A model generated the notes under the pieces. It made no database searches. It was not told the DNA's origin and worked only from the letters and a program-made list of their open reading frames with translations. From contig NZ_QXFO01000022.1 of the NCBI RefSeq assembly GCF_003584105.1, forward strand, positions 7,501 to 71,500: DNA of 64,000 nucleotides, in the 5' to 3' direction. Source of the stretch: Flagellimonas taeanensis (lineage in GTDB: Bacteria > Bacteroidota > Bacteroidia > Flavobacteriales > Flavobacteriaceae). How positions within the stretch are numbered: position 1 is the first letter of the stretch; each line of letters starts with the position of its first letter. The position numbers and the translations under genes are program-made. This document shows, in pieces, positions 25,819-34,249 of this stretch.

Positions 25819-27444
25819 ATGGCAGAAGTAATCACCATGCCTAGATTGAGCGATACCATGGAAGAAGGAACCGTGGCAAAATGGCTCAAAAAAGTAGGGG
25901 ACAAAGTAGAGGAAGGCGATATATTGGCCGAGATAGAGACCGACAAGGCCACCATGGAGTTTGAATCCTTTCATCAAGGAACACTCCTGCATATCGGCAT
26001 TGAAGAAGGCGATGGAGCCCCGGTCGATTCACTTTTGGCCATCATCGGAGAAGAAGGAGAGGATATTTCCGCTCTTTTGAACGGAGGTGCGGCCCCTGCG
26101 AAAGAAGAAACAAAAAGCGAGCCCGAACCCAAAGCTGAAAAAAGCGAAGTTCCGGCAAGCACACCAAGCTCAATTCCGGAAGGTGTGGAAATCGTGACCA
26201 TGCCCCGTTTGAGCGATACCATGGAAGAAGGAACCGTGGCCAGCTGGTTGAAAAAAGTAGGCGACAAGGTAGAGGAAGGCGATATATTGGCCGAGATAGA
26301 GACCGATAAAGCCACCATGGAATTTGAATCTTTCTATTCAGGTACCTTGTTGCACATTGGCATTCAGGAAGGCCAAGGCGCCCCGGTCGATTCCCTTTTG
26401 GCCATCATCGGCCCAGAAGGAACCGATGTGAGTGCCGTGCTGAACGCCCAAGCAGGTGGAGGCTCCAGTGCCCCCAAAGCTGAAAAAGCGGAAGAAGACA
26501 AACCAAAGGCTGAAAAAGTGGAAGCGGTTGAAGCCATAACCACTTCGCAGGATGGCCATCGTATATTGGCGTCGCCTTTGGCGAAGAAGATTGCCAGTGA
26601 AAAAGGAATCAAGTTGTCTGATGTTAAAGGTAGCGGAGACCATGGTCGCATTGTGAAAAAGGATGTAGAGAGCTTTACACCTTCGCAGACCGTTTCACCA
26701 GTTACGGAAAAGGCGCCTGAAAAGGCTGCTCCAGTGGCACCTATCCATTTGCCCGTTGGTGAGGAAAGTTTCGAGGAGGTGAAGAATTCCCCTATGCGCA
26801 AGGCCATCACGAAGAGCTTGAGCGCTTCCAAATTTACCGCACCGCACTTTTATTTGACCATAGAAGTGGATATGGACAATGCGAAGGCTTCAAGGGAGCA
26901 GATCAACAACCTGCCCGATACCAAGGTGTCTTTCAACGATATGGTGTTGAAGGCATGTGCCATGGCATTGAAAAAGCATCCACAGGTAAATACCACATGG
27001 ACCGATGAGGCCACCATATATAAGCACCACATCCACATGGGAGTGGCTGTGGCTGTTGATGAAGGTCTAGTAGTACCCGTGATCAAGTTTGCCGATCAAC
27101 TCACATTGACCCAACTCGGAGCTGCTGTAAAGGATTTGGCTGGAAGGGCCAGGGCCAAGAAAATCAAGCTCGATGAAATGGAAGGAAGTACCTTTACGGT
27201 TTCCAACTTGGGAATGTTTGGTATCCAGGAGTTCACGTCCATCATCAACAAGCCCAACTCGGCCATCTTGTCCGTAGGGGCCATCGTGGAAAAACCAGTG
27301 GTCAAGAATGGACAGATTGTAGTGGGCAATACGATGAAGGTGACCCTGGCCTGTGATCACAGGACAGTGGATGGAGCAGTGGGCGCGCAGTTCCTGCAAA
27401 CATTGAGGGCCTATTTGGAGAACCCAGTGACCATGTTGGCGTAA
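25819..27444 (+). CDS. pdhC: pyruvate dehydrogenase E2, dihydrolipoamide acetyltransferase
   Basis: A 541-residue E2 core. Two lipoyl domains (about residues 3-78 and 124-199) carry the lipoylated lysines K43 and K164, both in ETDKATMEFES. Pro/Glu/Ala linkers follow, then a peripheral-subunit-binding domain (ILASPLAKKIASEKGIKLSD). The catalytic acetyltransferase domain has FNDMVLKACAMALKKHP and the active-site CDHRTVDGAVGAQFL (His and Asp). The two lipoyl repeats are nearly identical at the DNA level, pointing to a recent duplication or gene conversion. It is co-transcribed with pdhA; a terminator lies 50 bp downstream. Confidence 0.96.
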   Translation: MAEVITMPRLSDTMEEGTVAKWLKKVGDKVEEGDILAEIETDKATMEFESFHQGTLLHIGIEEGDGAPVDSLLAIIGEEGEDISALLNGGAAPAKEETKSEPEPKAEKSEVPASTPSSIPEGVEIVTMPRLSDTMEEGTVASWLKKVGDKVEEGDILAEIETDKATMEFESFYSGTLLHIGIQEGQGAPVDSLLAIIGPEGTDVSAVLNAQAGGGSSAPKAEKAEEDKPKAEKVEAVEAITTSQDGHRILASPLAKKIASEKGIKLSDVKGSGDHGRIVKKDVESFTPSQTVSPVTEKAPEKAAPVAPIHLPVGEESFEEVKNSPMRKAITKSLSASKFTAPHFYLTIEVDMDNAKASREQINNLPDTKVSFNDMVLKACAMALKKHPQVNTTWTDEATIYKHHIHMGVAVAVDEGLVVPVIKFADQLTLTQLGAAVKDLAGRARAKKIKLDEMEGSTFTVSNLGMFGIQEFTSIINKPNSAILSVGAIVEKPVVKNGQIVVGNTMKVTLACDHRTVDGAVGAQFLQTLRAYLENPVTMLA

Positions 27445-27494
27445 TCTTAAAGATCCCCGAGCGAAGTCGAAGGGAAACCAAGAACATATTAGTT

Positions 27495-27523
27495 AAAAGC
27501 ATCCTTTTAAGGATGCTTTTTTT
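27495..27523 (+). terminator. rho-independent terminator of pdhA-pdhC
   Basis: The perfect stem AAAAGCATCC/GGATGCTTTT with loop TTTTAA and a continuing T tract. Confidence 0.9.
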
Positions 27524-27550
27524 ATCTTTAGAAAATCCAAAAACAAAAAT

Positions 27551-28540
27551 ATGAAGACTATCCTATATGCCTTTACTGCCCTATTGATGATGACCTGTGG
27601 TTCGAGCAAAATTGAGCAAACCACAACCTTAGGGACTAAATCCAGATCAGCTGCGATCAAAAAAGGAGAAGGGCCATTTACCGATGCGGAGCGTGTTGGG
27701 AAAATAATGAACTATTTGGCTTCCGATGAGCTAAAGGGTAGGGACTCGGGTAGTGAGGGCATAGAGATGGCAGCAAAATACATAGAGAACCATTTCAAGT
27801 CCAATGGGGTGAAACCCTATTTTGAAACATATCGGGATACCCTTTCCAATTTTGAGAAACCATCTTTTAACATTGTGGGAATTGTGGAGGGTAGTGACCC
27901 TGCACTGAAGAATGAATATATTGTGATTGGTGCACATTATGACCATATAGGTGTTGTGAAGGCAGAAAATGGGGACGACATAGCCAACGGGGCCAATGAC
28001 AATGCCTCTGGCACCAGTACGGTAATGGAGTTTGCCCGATATTTTGGGACCCGGAAGACCAATAAGCGCAGTTTGATCTTTGCCCTGTTCAGTGCCGAGG
28101 AAAAGGGATTGTTGGGATCCAAACATTTGGCAAAAAAACTGAAGGAACAGGGACTGAACCTGTATACCATGCTCAATTTTGAAATGACAGGGGTGCCCTT
28201 GCAAGGAAAGGACTATTTCATGTACATCACGGGATACGATATGTCCAACCTGGCCGAGGTGAGCAACAAATATGCAAAGGAAAACCTTGTTGGGTTTTTG
28301 CCAACGGCCAAGGAATTTAACCTGTTCCAACGTTCGGACAACTATCCGTTCGATCAAGAGTTCGGGGTGCCATCGCACACCTTTTGCACTTTCGATTTCA
28401 CCAATTTTGACCACTACCACAAAGTGGGCGATGAAGCGGATATCATGGATTTTGCGCACATGGCCACCTTGGTGAACAAAACCATACCCGTGTTGGAGGG
28501 CATTGCCAATGCACCGACTCAGGAAATCCAGAAAAAATAA
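27551..28540 (+). CDS. M28-family metallopeptidase, putative lipoprotein
   Basis: A 329-residue exported aminopeptidase-type enzyme. A lipoprotein signal (MKTILYAFTALLMMTCG) puts it in the envelope. The dizinc site of the M28 family is visible: VIGAHYDHIGV (His), ANGANDNASGTSTVMEFA (bridging Asp), LFSAEEKGLLGS (catalytic Glu then ligand Glu) and a late His in VPSHTFCTFDF. An N-terminal segment (YLASDELKGRDSGSEG) is typical for this subgroup. Specificity cannot be read; it likely trims peptides at the cell surface or periplasm. It is a single gene between terminator and SDR. Confidence 0.93.
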   Translation: MKTILYAFTALLMMTCGSSKIEQTTTLGTKSRSAAIKKGEGPFTDAERVGKIMNYLASDELKGRDSGSEGIEMAAKYIENHFKSNGVKPYFETYRDTLSNFEKPSFNIVGIVEGSDPALKNEYIVIGAHYDHIGVVKAENGDDIANGANDNASGTSTVMEFARYFGTRKTNKRSLIFALFSAEEKGLLGSKHLAKKLKEQGLNLYTMLNFEMTGVPLQGKDYFMYITGYDMSNLAEVSNKYAKENLVGFLPTAKEFNLFQRSDNYPFDQEFGVPSHTFCTFDFTNFDHYHKVGDEADIMDFAHMATLVNKTIPVLEGIANAPTQEIQKK

Positions 28541-28618
28541 CATAGTATTGTCACTCCGAGTGGCGTAGCGAAGTAGATGGGAATTTTTAGTTCCCAGAAT
28601 GAATAAATAGTATCTGCC

Positions 28619-29296
28619 ATGGCGAACATCATTATCACGGGAACCAGTAGGGGCATCGGTTTTGAATTGGTGAAACTTTTTGCGGGAGATGGCCACCATG
28701 TGCTGTCCCTGTCCCGAAATGCTCGACCAGTCCAGGACTTGAAGCTTCCGAATGTCCATGCGTTACCATTTGACTTGGGTGAAACCAAGGATTATGAAAA
28801 ACTAAAGGAATTTTTGGAGGAATGGGATACCGTGGACGTGCTAATCAACAATGCGGGCCGTTTGCTCAACAAGCCTTTTTTGGAGATTGCCCCCAAGGAA
28901 TTTGAGGACGTTTACAAAGTAAACGTGTTCGGTGTGGCGGAAATGACCAAGACCGTACTGCCCAAAATGGGGGAAAAGGGCCATGTGGTCACCATCAGTT
29001 CCATGGGAGGCGTGCAAGGGAGTGTCAAGTTTCCGGGCCTTTCCGCTTACAGTTCCAGTAAAGGGGCAGTCATCACGTTGACGGAGCTTTGGGCAGAAGA
29101 ATTCAAGGAGAACGGCCCTAGCTTTAATGTGCTGGCCTTGGGTGCCGTGCAGACCGAAATGTTGGAAGAGGCCTTTCCAGGCTACCAGGCACCCGTGACC
29201 GCTCTCGAAATGGCTACTTATATCAAGGAGTTTGCCTTGACGGGACAAAAACTGTACAACGGGAAATTGCTTCAGGTAAGCAATAGTACGCCATAA
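28619..29296 (+). CDS. SDR-family oxidoreductase
   Basis: A 225-residue short-chain dehydrogenase with a Rossmann fold. The NAD(P) motif is ITGTSRGIGFELV (TGxxxGIG) and the structural motif is VLINNAG. The catalytic residues are Ser in TISSMGG and the YxxxK pair in AYSSSKGAVITL. Length is at the lower end of the classical SDR range. The substrate is unknown. The SprT-like gene follows after 49 bp. Confidence 0.92.
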   Translation: MANIIITGTSRGIGFELVKLFAGDGHHVLSLSRNARPVQDLKLPNVHALPFDLGETKDYEKLKEFLEEWDTVDVLINNAGRLLNKPFLEIAPKEFEDVYKVNVFGVAEMTKTVLPKMGEKGHVVTISSMGGVQGSVKFPGLSAYSSSKGAVITLTELWAEEFKENGPSFNVLALGAVQTEMLEEAFPGYQAPVTALEMATYIKEFALTGQKLYNGKLLQVSNSTP

Positions 29297-29345
29297 CAAT
29301 GATGATGAAAGTGGTAGTCCAGACTTAAAATGTACCTTTGTTGCA

Positions 29346-29969
29346 GTGAACACCGCCCTTCAAAAATACTTGCCGGAACGTGCCGTGCCCCCATGTTTTG
29401 AGCTCATCAAGACCCATGGCGTGCACCTCAAGATCGTGAACCATAGGGTCACCCGCCATGGCGATTACCGTAGGCTGCCCAATGGTCTGCACATGATCAC
29501 GGTGAACGCATCGTTGAACAAATACCGATTTTTGATCACCCTCATTCATGAAATTGCGCATTTAGTGGCCTTTGAAAAATATGGCCGCCGTATCATGCCA
29601 CATGGTGTGGAATGGAAACGTACCTTTCAACATTTAATGGTTCCGTTCATCCGACCAGAGGTGTTCCCAAATCAATTATTGCCTATCATTGCGAACCATT
29701 TCAAGAACCCGAAGGCCAGTAGCAGTACGGATGCCCGTCTATCCATTGCTCTCAAGGCCTTTGATGAGGAGGAACGAAAGGACAGCTATGTGTATGAATT
29801 GCCCAAAGGCAGTATTTTTAGGCTATACAATGGCAGGCTGTTCAAAAAAGGGGACAAGAAAGTGAAACGATATGAATGTGTGGAATTGTCCACGGGCAGA
29901 TTATATTTGTTCCAACCCAATGCGGAAGTAGAGTTGGTCCGAGATAGACCCGAAGGGCCATCAATGTAA
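29346..29969 (+). CDS. SprT-like metalloprotease domain protein
   Basis: A 207-residue SprT-like protein. It has the zinc site HEIAHLVAFEKYG followed by the third ligand in MPHGVEWKRTFQ. The N-terminus LQKYLPERAVPPCFELIKTH and the middle RHGDYRRLPNG match Bacteroidota relatives. SprT-like proteins are linked to DNA-protein crosslink repair or general proteolysis; the bacterial role is not settled. The start is GTG at 29346. A TACCTTTG -7 box ends only 5 bp before it, so the transcript is probably leaderless or nearly so, unless an upstream promoter is used. manC follows after 14 bp. Confidence 0.88.
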   Translation: MNTALQKYLPERAVPPCFELIKTHGVHLKIVNHRVTRHGDYRRLPNGLHMITVNASLNKYRFLITLIHEIAHLVAFEKYGRRIMPHGVEWKRTFQHLMVPFIRPEVFPNQLLPIIANHFKNPKASSSTDARLSIALKAFDEEERKDSYVYELPKGSIFRLYNGRLFKKGDKKVKRYECVELSTGRLYLFQPNAEVELVRDRPEGPSM

Positions 29970-29983
29970 AAGCAACAAGACAA

Positions 29984-31063
29984 ATGAACAAGAATTATTA
30001 TGCCGTTTTGATGGCAGGAGGAGTAGGATCCCGATTTTGGCCTGTAAGCACCACCGCCAATCCCAAACAGTTCCACGATATGTTGGGAACGGGGAAAACA
30101 TTGATTCAAAAGACATTCGATAGGTTGAACAAGTTCATCCCCACAGAGAACATATTGATTTTGACCAATGAACGCTACAACGACTTGGTGCTGGAGCAAT
30201 TACCAAAGGTAAAACCGGAACAGGTGGTCCTGGAACCGGCCATGCGAAACACGGCACCTTGTATTCTCTATGCTTCATTGAAGATCCAAAAAATGAACCC
30301 CAACGCCGTGATGATCGTGGCACCCAGTGACCACTGGATCGAGGATGAGGAAGCTTTTGAAAAGGACGTGACCGTATGTTTTGACAAATGTGGGAGGGAA
30401 AACGTGCTTTGCACCTTGGGCATCCAACCTACATTTCCCAACACAGGTTTTGGATACATCGAATTTGAAAAGGGAAGTGACGATAAGCTGAAAACCGTGT
30501 CCCAGTTCAGGGAAAAGCCTGATTATGAAACAGCAAAGGAATTTTTGGCCCAAGGCAATTTCCTTTGGAACGCAGGTATTTTTATGTGGAGTGTACAGAC
30601 CATAGTGGATGCGTTCAAAAGCTACCAACCCACCCAGTATGAACTTTTTGGTAAGGGAATTTCCTGCTATAATACAGGAGAGGAGAAGGGATTCATCCAA
30701 GAGAATTATGCCAAGGCGGAAAACATATCGATAGATTATGCTATCTTGGAACAGTCCAGTTCCATATACACCCTTCCTGCTTCCTTTGACTGGAACGATT
30801 TGGGAACATGGGGGGCGCTGTACGATAAATTGGACAAAGACCCATCAGGCAATGCCGTGGTCAATGCCAGTGTTGTTTTGGAAAATGCAAAGGGTAATAT
30901 GATCCGTTCCCCAAAGGGTAAAATTGTGGTAGTGGACGGATTGGAAGATTACATCATCGTGGACAAGGAAGAGGTCTTGCTGATCTACCCCAAGTCCAAA
31001 CAACAGGACATTAAAAAAGTATTGGGCCAAGTAAAAGAAACATTTGGCGACGAGTTTGCATAA
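29984..31063 (+). CDS. manC: mannose-1-phosphate guanylyltransferase
   Basis: A 359-residue nucleotidyltransferase that makes GDP-mannose from mannose-1-phosphate and GTP, for surface polysaccharides and fucose derivatives. It shows the signature VLMAGGVGSRFWPVST, the EPAMRNTAPC motif, the metal-binding APSDHWI, QFREKPDYETAKEFL and GNFLWNAGIFMWS. It lacks the C-terminal mannose-6-phosphate isomerase domain found in bifunctional ManC/AlgA (those are about 470 residues). It is in an operon with the SprT-like gene upstream and the DUF389 gene 3 bp downstream. Confidence 0.94.
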   Translation: MNKNYYAVLMAGGVGSRFWPVSTTANPKQFHDMLGTGKTLIQKTFDRLNKFIPTENILILTNERYNDLVLEQLPKVKPEQVVLEPAMRNTAPCILYASLKIQKMNPNAVMIVAPSDHWIEDEEAFEKDVTVCFDKCGRENVLCTLGIQPTFPNTGFGYIEFEKGSDDKLKTVSQFREKPDYETAKEFLAQGNFLWNAGIFMWSVQTIVDAFKSYQPTQYELFGKGISCYNTGEEKGFIQENYAKAENISIDYAILEQSSSIYTLPASFDWNDLGTWGALYDKLDKDPSGNAVVNASVVLENAKGNMIRSPKGKIVVVDGLEDYIIVDKEEVLLIYPKSKQQDIKKVLGQVKETFGDEFA

Positions 31064-31066
31064 CAT

Positions 31067-32521
31067 ATGAGTGAAGATCAATTGGAAAAGGGGAGTATTC
31101 CCAATCAGGATAGTGGGGATGAGGTAAAAAAGGATTTCAAAGGGCTTTTGGGCAGTGTGCGGAAGTTCCTTTCCGAGCTGTTGGAGATTCGTACCAATAC
31201 GGATGCTGCGGCCACCAAGGAATCCATTATAGCCGATATTTCCTTTAAGGGGCACACCTCTTGGATCTTGGTTTGTTCCATTTTTATTGCCTCTATTGGT
31301 CTGAATGCCAACTCTACGGCAGTGGTTATCGGAGCGATGTTAATCTCCCCTTTGATGGGTCCCATTTTGGGTATGGGACTGTCCTTGGCCATCAACGATA
31401 TCGATACATTGAGGCGATCCCTGAAGAATTTTACTGTTATGGTGGTCTTGAGTGTGATCACGGCCTTTCTGTTTTTTTACCTTTTTCCGCTCCGGGATGA
31501 ATCTTCTGAGCTTTTGGCACGTACCAAACCGGACATCCGCGACGTATTGATCGCTTTTTTTGGTGGTCTGGCATTGGTGATTGCCCGTGCCAAAAAAGGA
31601 ACCATCGCCAGTGTGATTTTTGGAGTCGCTATTGCCACAGCACTGATGCCGCCTCTTTGTACGGTAGGCTTTGGACTTGCCATAGGGAAACCTTTGTATG
31701 CGGCCGGCGCCATGTACCTTTTCACCATCAATACGATTTTTATTGGTCTGGCCACGTTTTTGGTCATTAAGTTTTTACGGTTCCCCATGGTGCGCTACGC
31801 CAATTCACAGCGAAGGCGTATGATTGCCCGACTGGCTTCCATTACGGGTATTTTGGTGATGATCCCTGCCGGTTTCACATTTTATAACGTCTTTCAGGAA
31901 TCCCTTTTTAGAAAACAAGCACAGCAGTTCTTGGAGGAGACCATCGAAGTGTACCAGTTCAACGGTGCGGGAAGGTATGTGGACAACCTTACGAAGATTG
32001 AATATGTGGACGACGGGGCGTCTCTTTTAGAAGTGGTCTGTATGGGGGACGAACTTATACCAGAGAATGTGATAAACACCTGGCGTACCCAAAAGAACCA
32101 GTATTCCCGTTTGAAGAATGCAGAGCTCCATGTCATACAAGGAGGGAAGGACGATTCCGAGGAAAAGTTCAATTTCGTAAGCGAGCTCTATGAAAGGAAC
32201 AAGGCAGATCTGCTGAACAAGGACGAACAGATCAGGTTATTGGAAGAGGAAGTGGCCAGCTTGACAAAGAATATGGGCAAGCAGGTCCCCTTCAAGGATG
32301 TCAGTGCCGAGGCCAGGGCCAATTACGGTAATATCGAGAGGTTGGGATTTTCGTACCAGATCCAAACCGATTTCAAGAAATTGGACACAGTTCCGGTCTT
32401 CGAAGTAAAATGGAAACAAGGGATACAAAATGCCCAAAAAGAGGCAGATATCAAAAAAATGCAGGCTTGGCTAAAAATACGCTTGCGGGATTCCACCATT
32501 GTCTTGAAGGAAGTGGAGTGA
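31067..32521 (+). CDS. DUF389 family membrane protein
   Basis: A 484-residue inner-membrane protein of the DUF389 (TIGR00341-like) family, function not established. The N-terminal cytoplasmic stretch is followed by about six hydrophobic segments with the family blocks ANSTAVVIGAMLISPLMGPI and GVAIATALMPPLCTVGFGLA. A large C-terminal soluble region of about 220 residues contains a coiled-coil-like part (NKDEQIRLLEEEVASLTKN) and is longer than in the minimal family. It is the last gene of the SprT-manC-DUF389 run. Confidence 0.88.
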   Translation: MSEDQLEKGSIPNQDSGDEVKKDFKGLLGSVRKFLSELLEIRTNTDAAATKESIIADISFKGHTSWILVCSIFIASIGLNANSTAVVIGAMLISPLMGPILGMGLSLAINDIDTLRRSLKNFTVMVVLSVITAFLFFYLFPLRDESSELLARTKPDIRDVLIAFFGGLALVIARAKKGTIASVIFGVAIATALMPPLCTVGFGLAIGKPLYAAGAMYLFTINTIFIGLATFLVIKFLRFPMVRYANSQRRRMIARLASITGILVMIPAGFTFYNVFQESLFRKQAQQFLEETIEVYQFNGAGRYVDNLTKIEYVDDGASLLEVVCMGDELIPENVINTWRTQKNQYSRLKNAELHVIQGGKDDSEEKFNFVSELYERNKADLLNKDEQIRLLEEEVASLTKNMGKQVPFKDVSAEARANYGNIERLGFSYQIQTDFKKLDTVPVFEVKWKQGIQNAQKEADIKKMQAWLKIRLRDSTIVLKEVE

Positions 32522-32625
32522 TGTTTGGTTGGATTTCAGGTGTCAGTTCGTAGAATGTTGGACTTTGTTGATATGAATCTTCACCAAATAACCCCAGCAA
32601 TAAAATAAGCGAACAACCATAGAAA

Positions 32626-33393
32626 TCAATTCCGTTCCTCGATGTACATCTGCCGCACTTTTTTGAAAAGCTCGGAAGAGTAGACAAAATCGGTCACCGC
32701 TTCGTTATCCGTTTTGAAGATTTCCTTGTTGGTGCCTTCCCATTCCTTATACCCATTTTTGAGGAAGATGATTTTTTCACCGATTTCCATCACCGAGTTC
32801 ATATCGTGGGTGTTGATAATCGTGGTGATGTCATATTCTTGGGTAATCTCGTGGATCAGGTTGTCGATCAAGATGGCGGTCTTGGGATCAAGACCAGAAT
32901 TGGGTTCATCACAGAACAGGTACTTTGGGTTCATGACGATGGCCCTGGCAATGGCGACCCTCTTCTGCATCCCTCCTGAAATTTCCGAAGGATATCTCTT
33001 GTGGGCATCGATCAGGTTGACACGCTTCAGCACAAAATCCACCCGGTCCTGCATTTCCGATTTGGATTGTTTGGTGAACATATCCAAAGGGAACATCACA
33101 TTGCCCTCCACGGTCATGGAATCGAACAGGGCACTCCCTTGGAACACCATGCCCATCTCTTGCCGCAGATCGCGACGTTCGCTGTTGGAAAGTTCCGAAT
33201 AATATTGGCCGTTATAGCAGATTTGTCCTTCATCGGGTTCAAAAAGACCCAAAAGACACTTGAGGAAAACGGTTTTTCCCGAACCACTCTGACCAATGAT
33301 GAGGTTGGTCTTTCCTTTTTCAAAAACGGTAGAAATGCCTTTTAGGACATGGTTGTTTCCAAACGATTTATGTACGTTTTCTACTTCTATCAT
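32626..33393 (-). CDS. mlaF: Mla-type lipid ABC transporter, ATP-binding protein
   Basis: A 255-residue ATPase partner of the upstream MlaE permease. The complex moves phospholipids between inner and outer membranes to keep outer-membrane asymmetry. It shows Walker A IIGQSGSGKTVFLKCLLG, the signature EISGGMQKRVAIARAI, Walker B YLFCDEPNSGLDP and the H-loop NTHDMNSVMEIG. A frame from 33453 exists, but the ATG at 33393 overlaps the mlaE stop (TGATG) and gives the normal MIEVENVHKSFGNN start. Confidence 0.93.
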   Translation of the reverse strand: MIEVENVHKSFGNNHVLKGISTVFEKGKTNLIIGQSGSGKTVFLKCLLGLFEPDEGQICYNGQYYSELSNSERRDLRQEMGMVFQGSALFDSMTVEGNVMFPLDMFTKQSKSEMQDRVDFVLKRVNLIDAHKRYPSEISGGMQKRVAIARAIVMNPKYLFCDEPNSGLDPKTAILIDNLIHEITQEYDITTIINTHDMNSVMEIGEKIIFLKNGYKEWEGTNKEIFKTDNEAVTDFVYSSELFKKVRQMYIEERN

Positions 33394-34130
33394 CAGCCCA
33401 AGAGTAATTGCGTTAGGATATAGTTCGTTATGATGATGACCACACTCGTCCAAACAAAGGATGTGGTACTGGCCTTCCCCACTTCTAGGGCACCGCCTTT
33501 CATGTAAAAACCATGGTAGGAGGGCACTGTGGCGATCACAAAAGCAAATACTACCGATTTGATGAAGGCGTAAGTAACATGGAACGAGTCAAAATCCAGT
33601 TGAAGACCCTTGATGAACTCACCACTTGGGGCATATCCTCCAAAAACAGCGGCGATCCATCCGCCCAATATCCCGACGAACATAGAAATGGCTACGGCGA
33701 AAGGATACATCAAAGTGGCGATGATCTTGGGGAAGACCAAATAGTTGAGTGAGTTCACGCCCATCACTTCAAGGGCGTCTATCTGTTCGGTCACCCGCAT
33801 GGTACCAATGCTCGATGTGATATAGGACCCCACTTTCCCAGCCATGATGATGGAGGTGAAGGTAGGCGCAAATTCCAAGATTACGGACTGTCTTGTGGCA
33901 AAGCCGATAAGACTTTTAGGCAATAAGGGACTGTTCAGGTTGAGGGCCGTTTGGATAGTGACCACCCCGCCGATGAAAAACGAAATAAAGATGATGATAC
34001 CCATGGACCCATAGATCAGCTCATCGATTTCCTTTAAGATCAAGGATCTCATGATGGGCCATTTGGTCGGTTTTTTAAATACTTCCCAAATCATGATGAA
34101 GTATTTTCCAATCGCTTCTAGGTGTTTCAT
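33393..34130 (-). CDS. mlaE: Mla-type ABC transporter permease (MlaE)
   Basis: A 245-residue inner-membrane permease of the MlaE family with about five hydrophobic segments. It has the conserved blocks FISFFIGGVVTIQTALNLN, EFAPTFTSIIMAGKVGSYI, GTMRVTEQIDALEVMGV and YAFIKSVVFAFVIATVPSYHG. It is translationally coupled to mlaF by a one-base overlap. An MCE-domain MlaD-type gene would be expected with these but is not in the window; in many Bacteroidota it lies close by or elsewhere. Confidence 0.93.
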   Translation of the reverse strand: MKHLEAIGKYFIMIWEVFKKPTKWPIMRSLILKEIDELIYGSMGIIIFISFFIGGVVTIQTALNLNSPLLPKSLIGFATRQSVILEFAPTFTSIIMAGKVGSYITSSIGTMRVTEQIDALEVMGVNSLNYLVFPKIIATLMYPFAVAISMFVGILGGWIAAVFGGYAPSGEFIKGLQLDFDSFHVTYAFIKSVVFAFVIATVPSYHGFYMKGGALEVGKASTTSFVWTSVVIIITNYILTQLLLG

Positions 34131-34217
34131 GTATTCGATATGGACTTGAGGTGATAAAAATAAGAATATTGTTGAGCATTTAACCTTGATTTAAACTTTT
34201 TAAAAGTGATAATTGAA

Positions 34218-34225
34218 TAGCTTTG
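34218..34225 (+). promoter_or_regulatory. -7 box (TAGCTTTG) of pafA
   Basis: TAGCTTTG matches TAnnTTTG, 24 bp before the ATG at 34250. A palindrome AACTTTTTAAAAGT lies just upstream (about 34193-34206). Confidence 0.55.
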
Positions 34226-34249
34226 CCCTTGTTTGATTAAATCCACACC

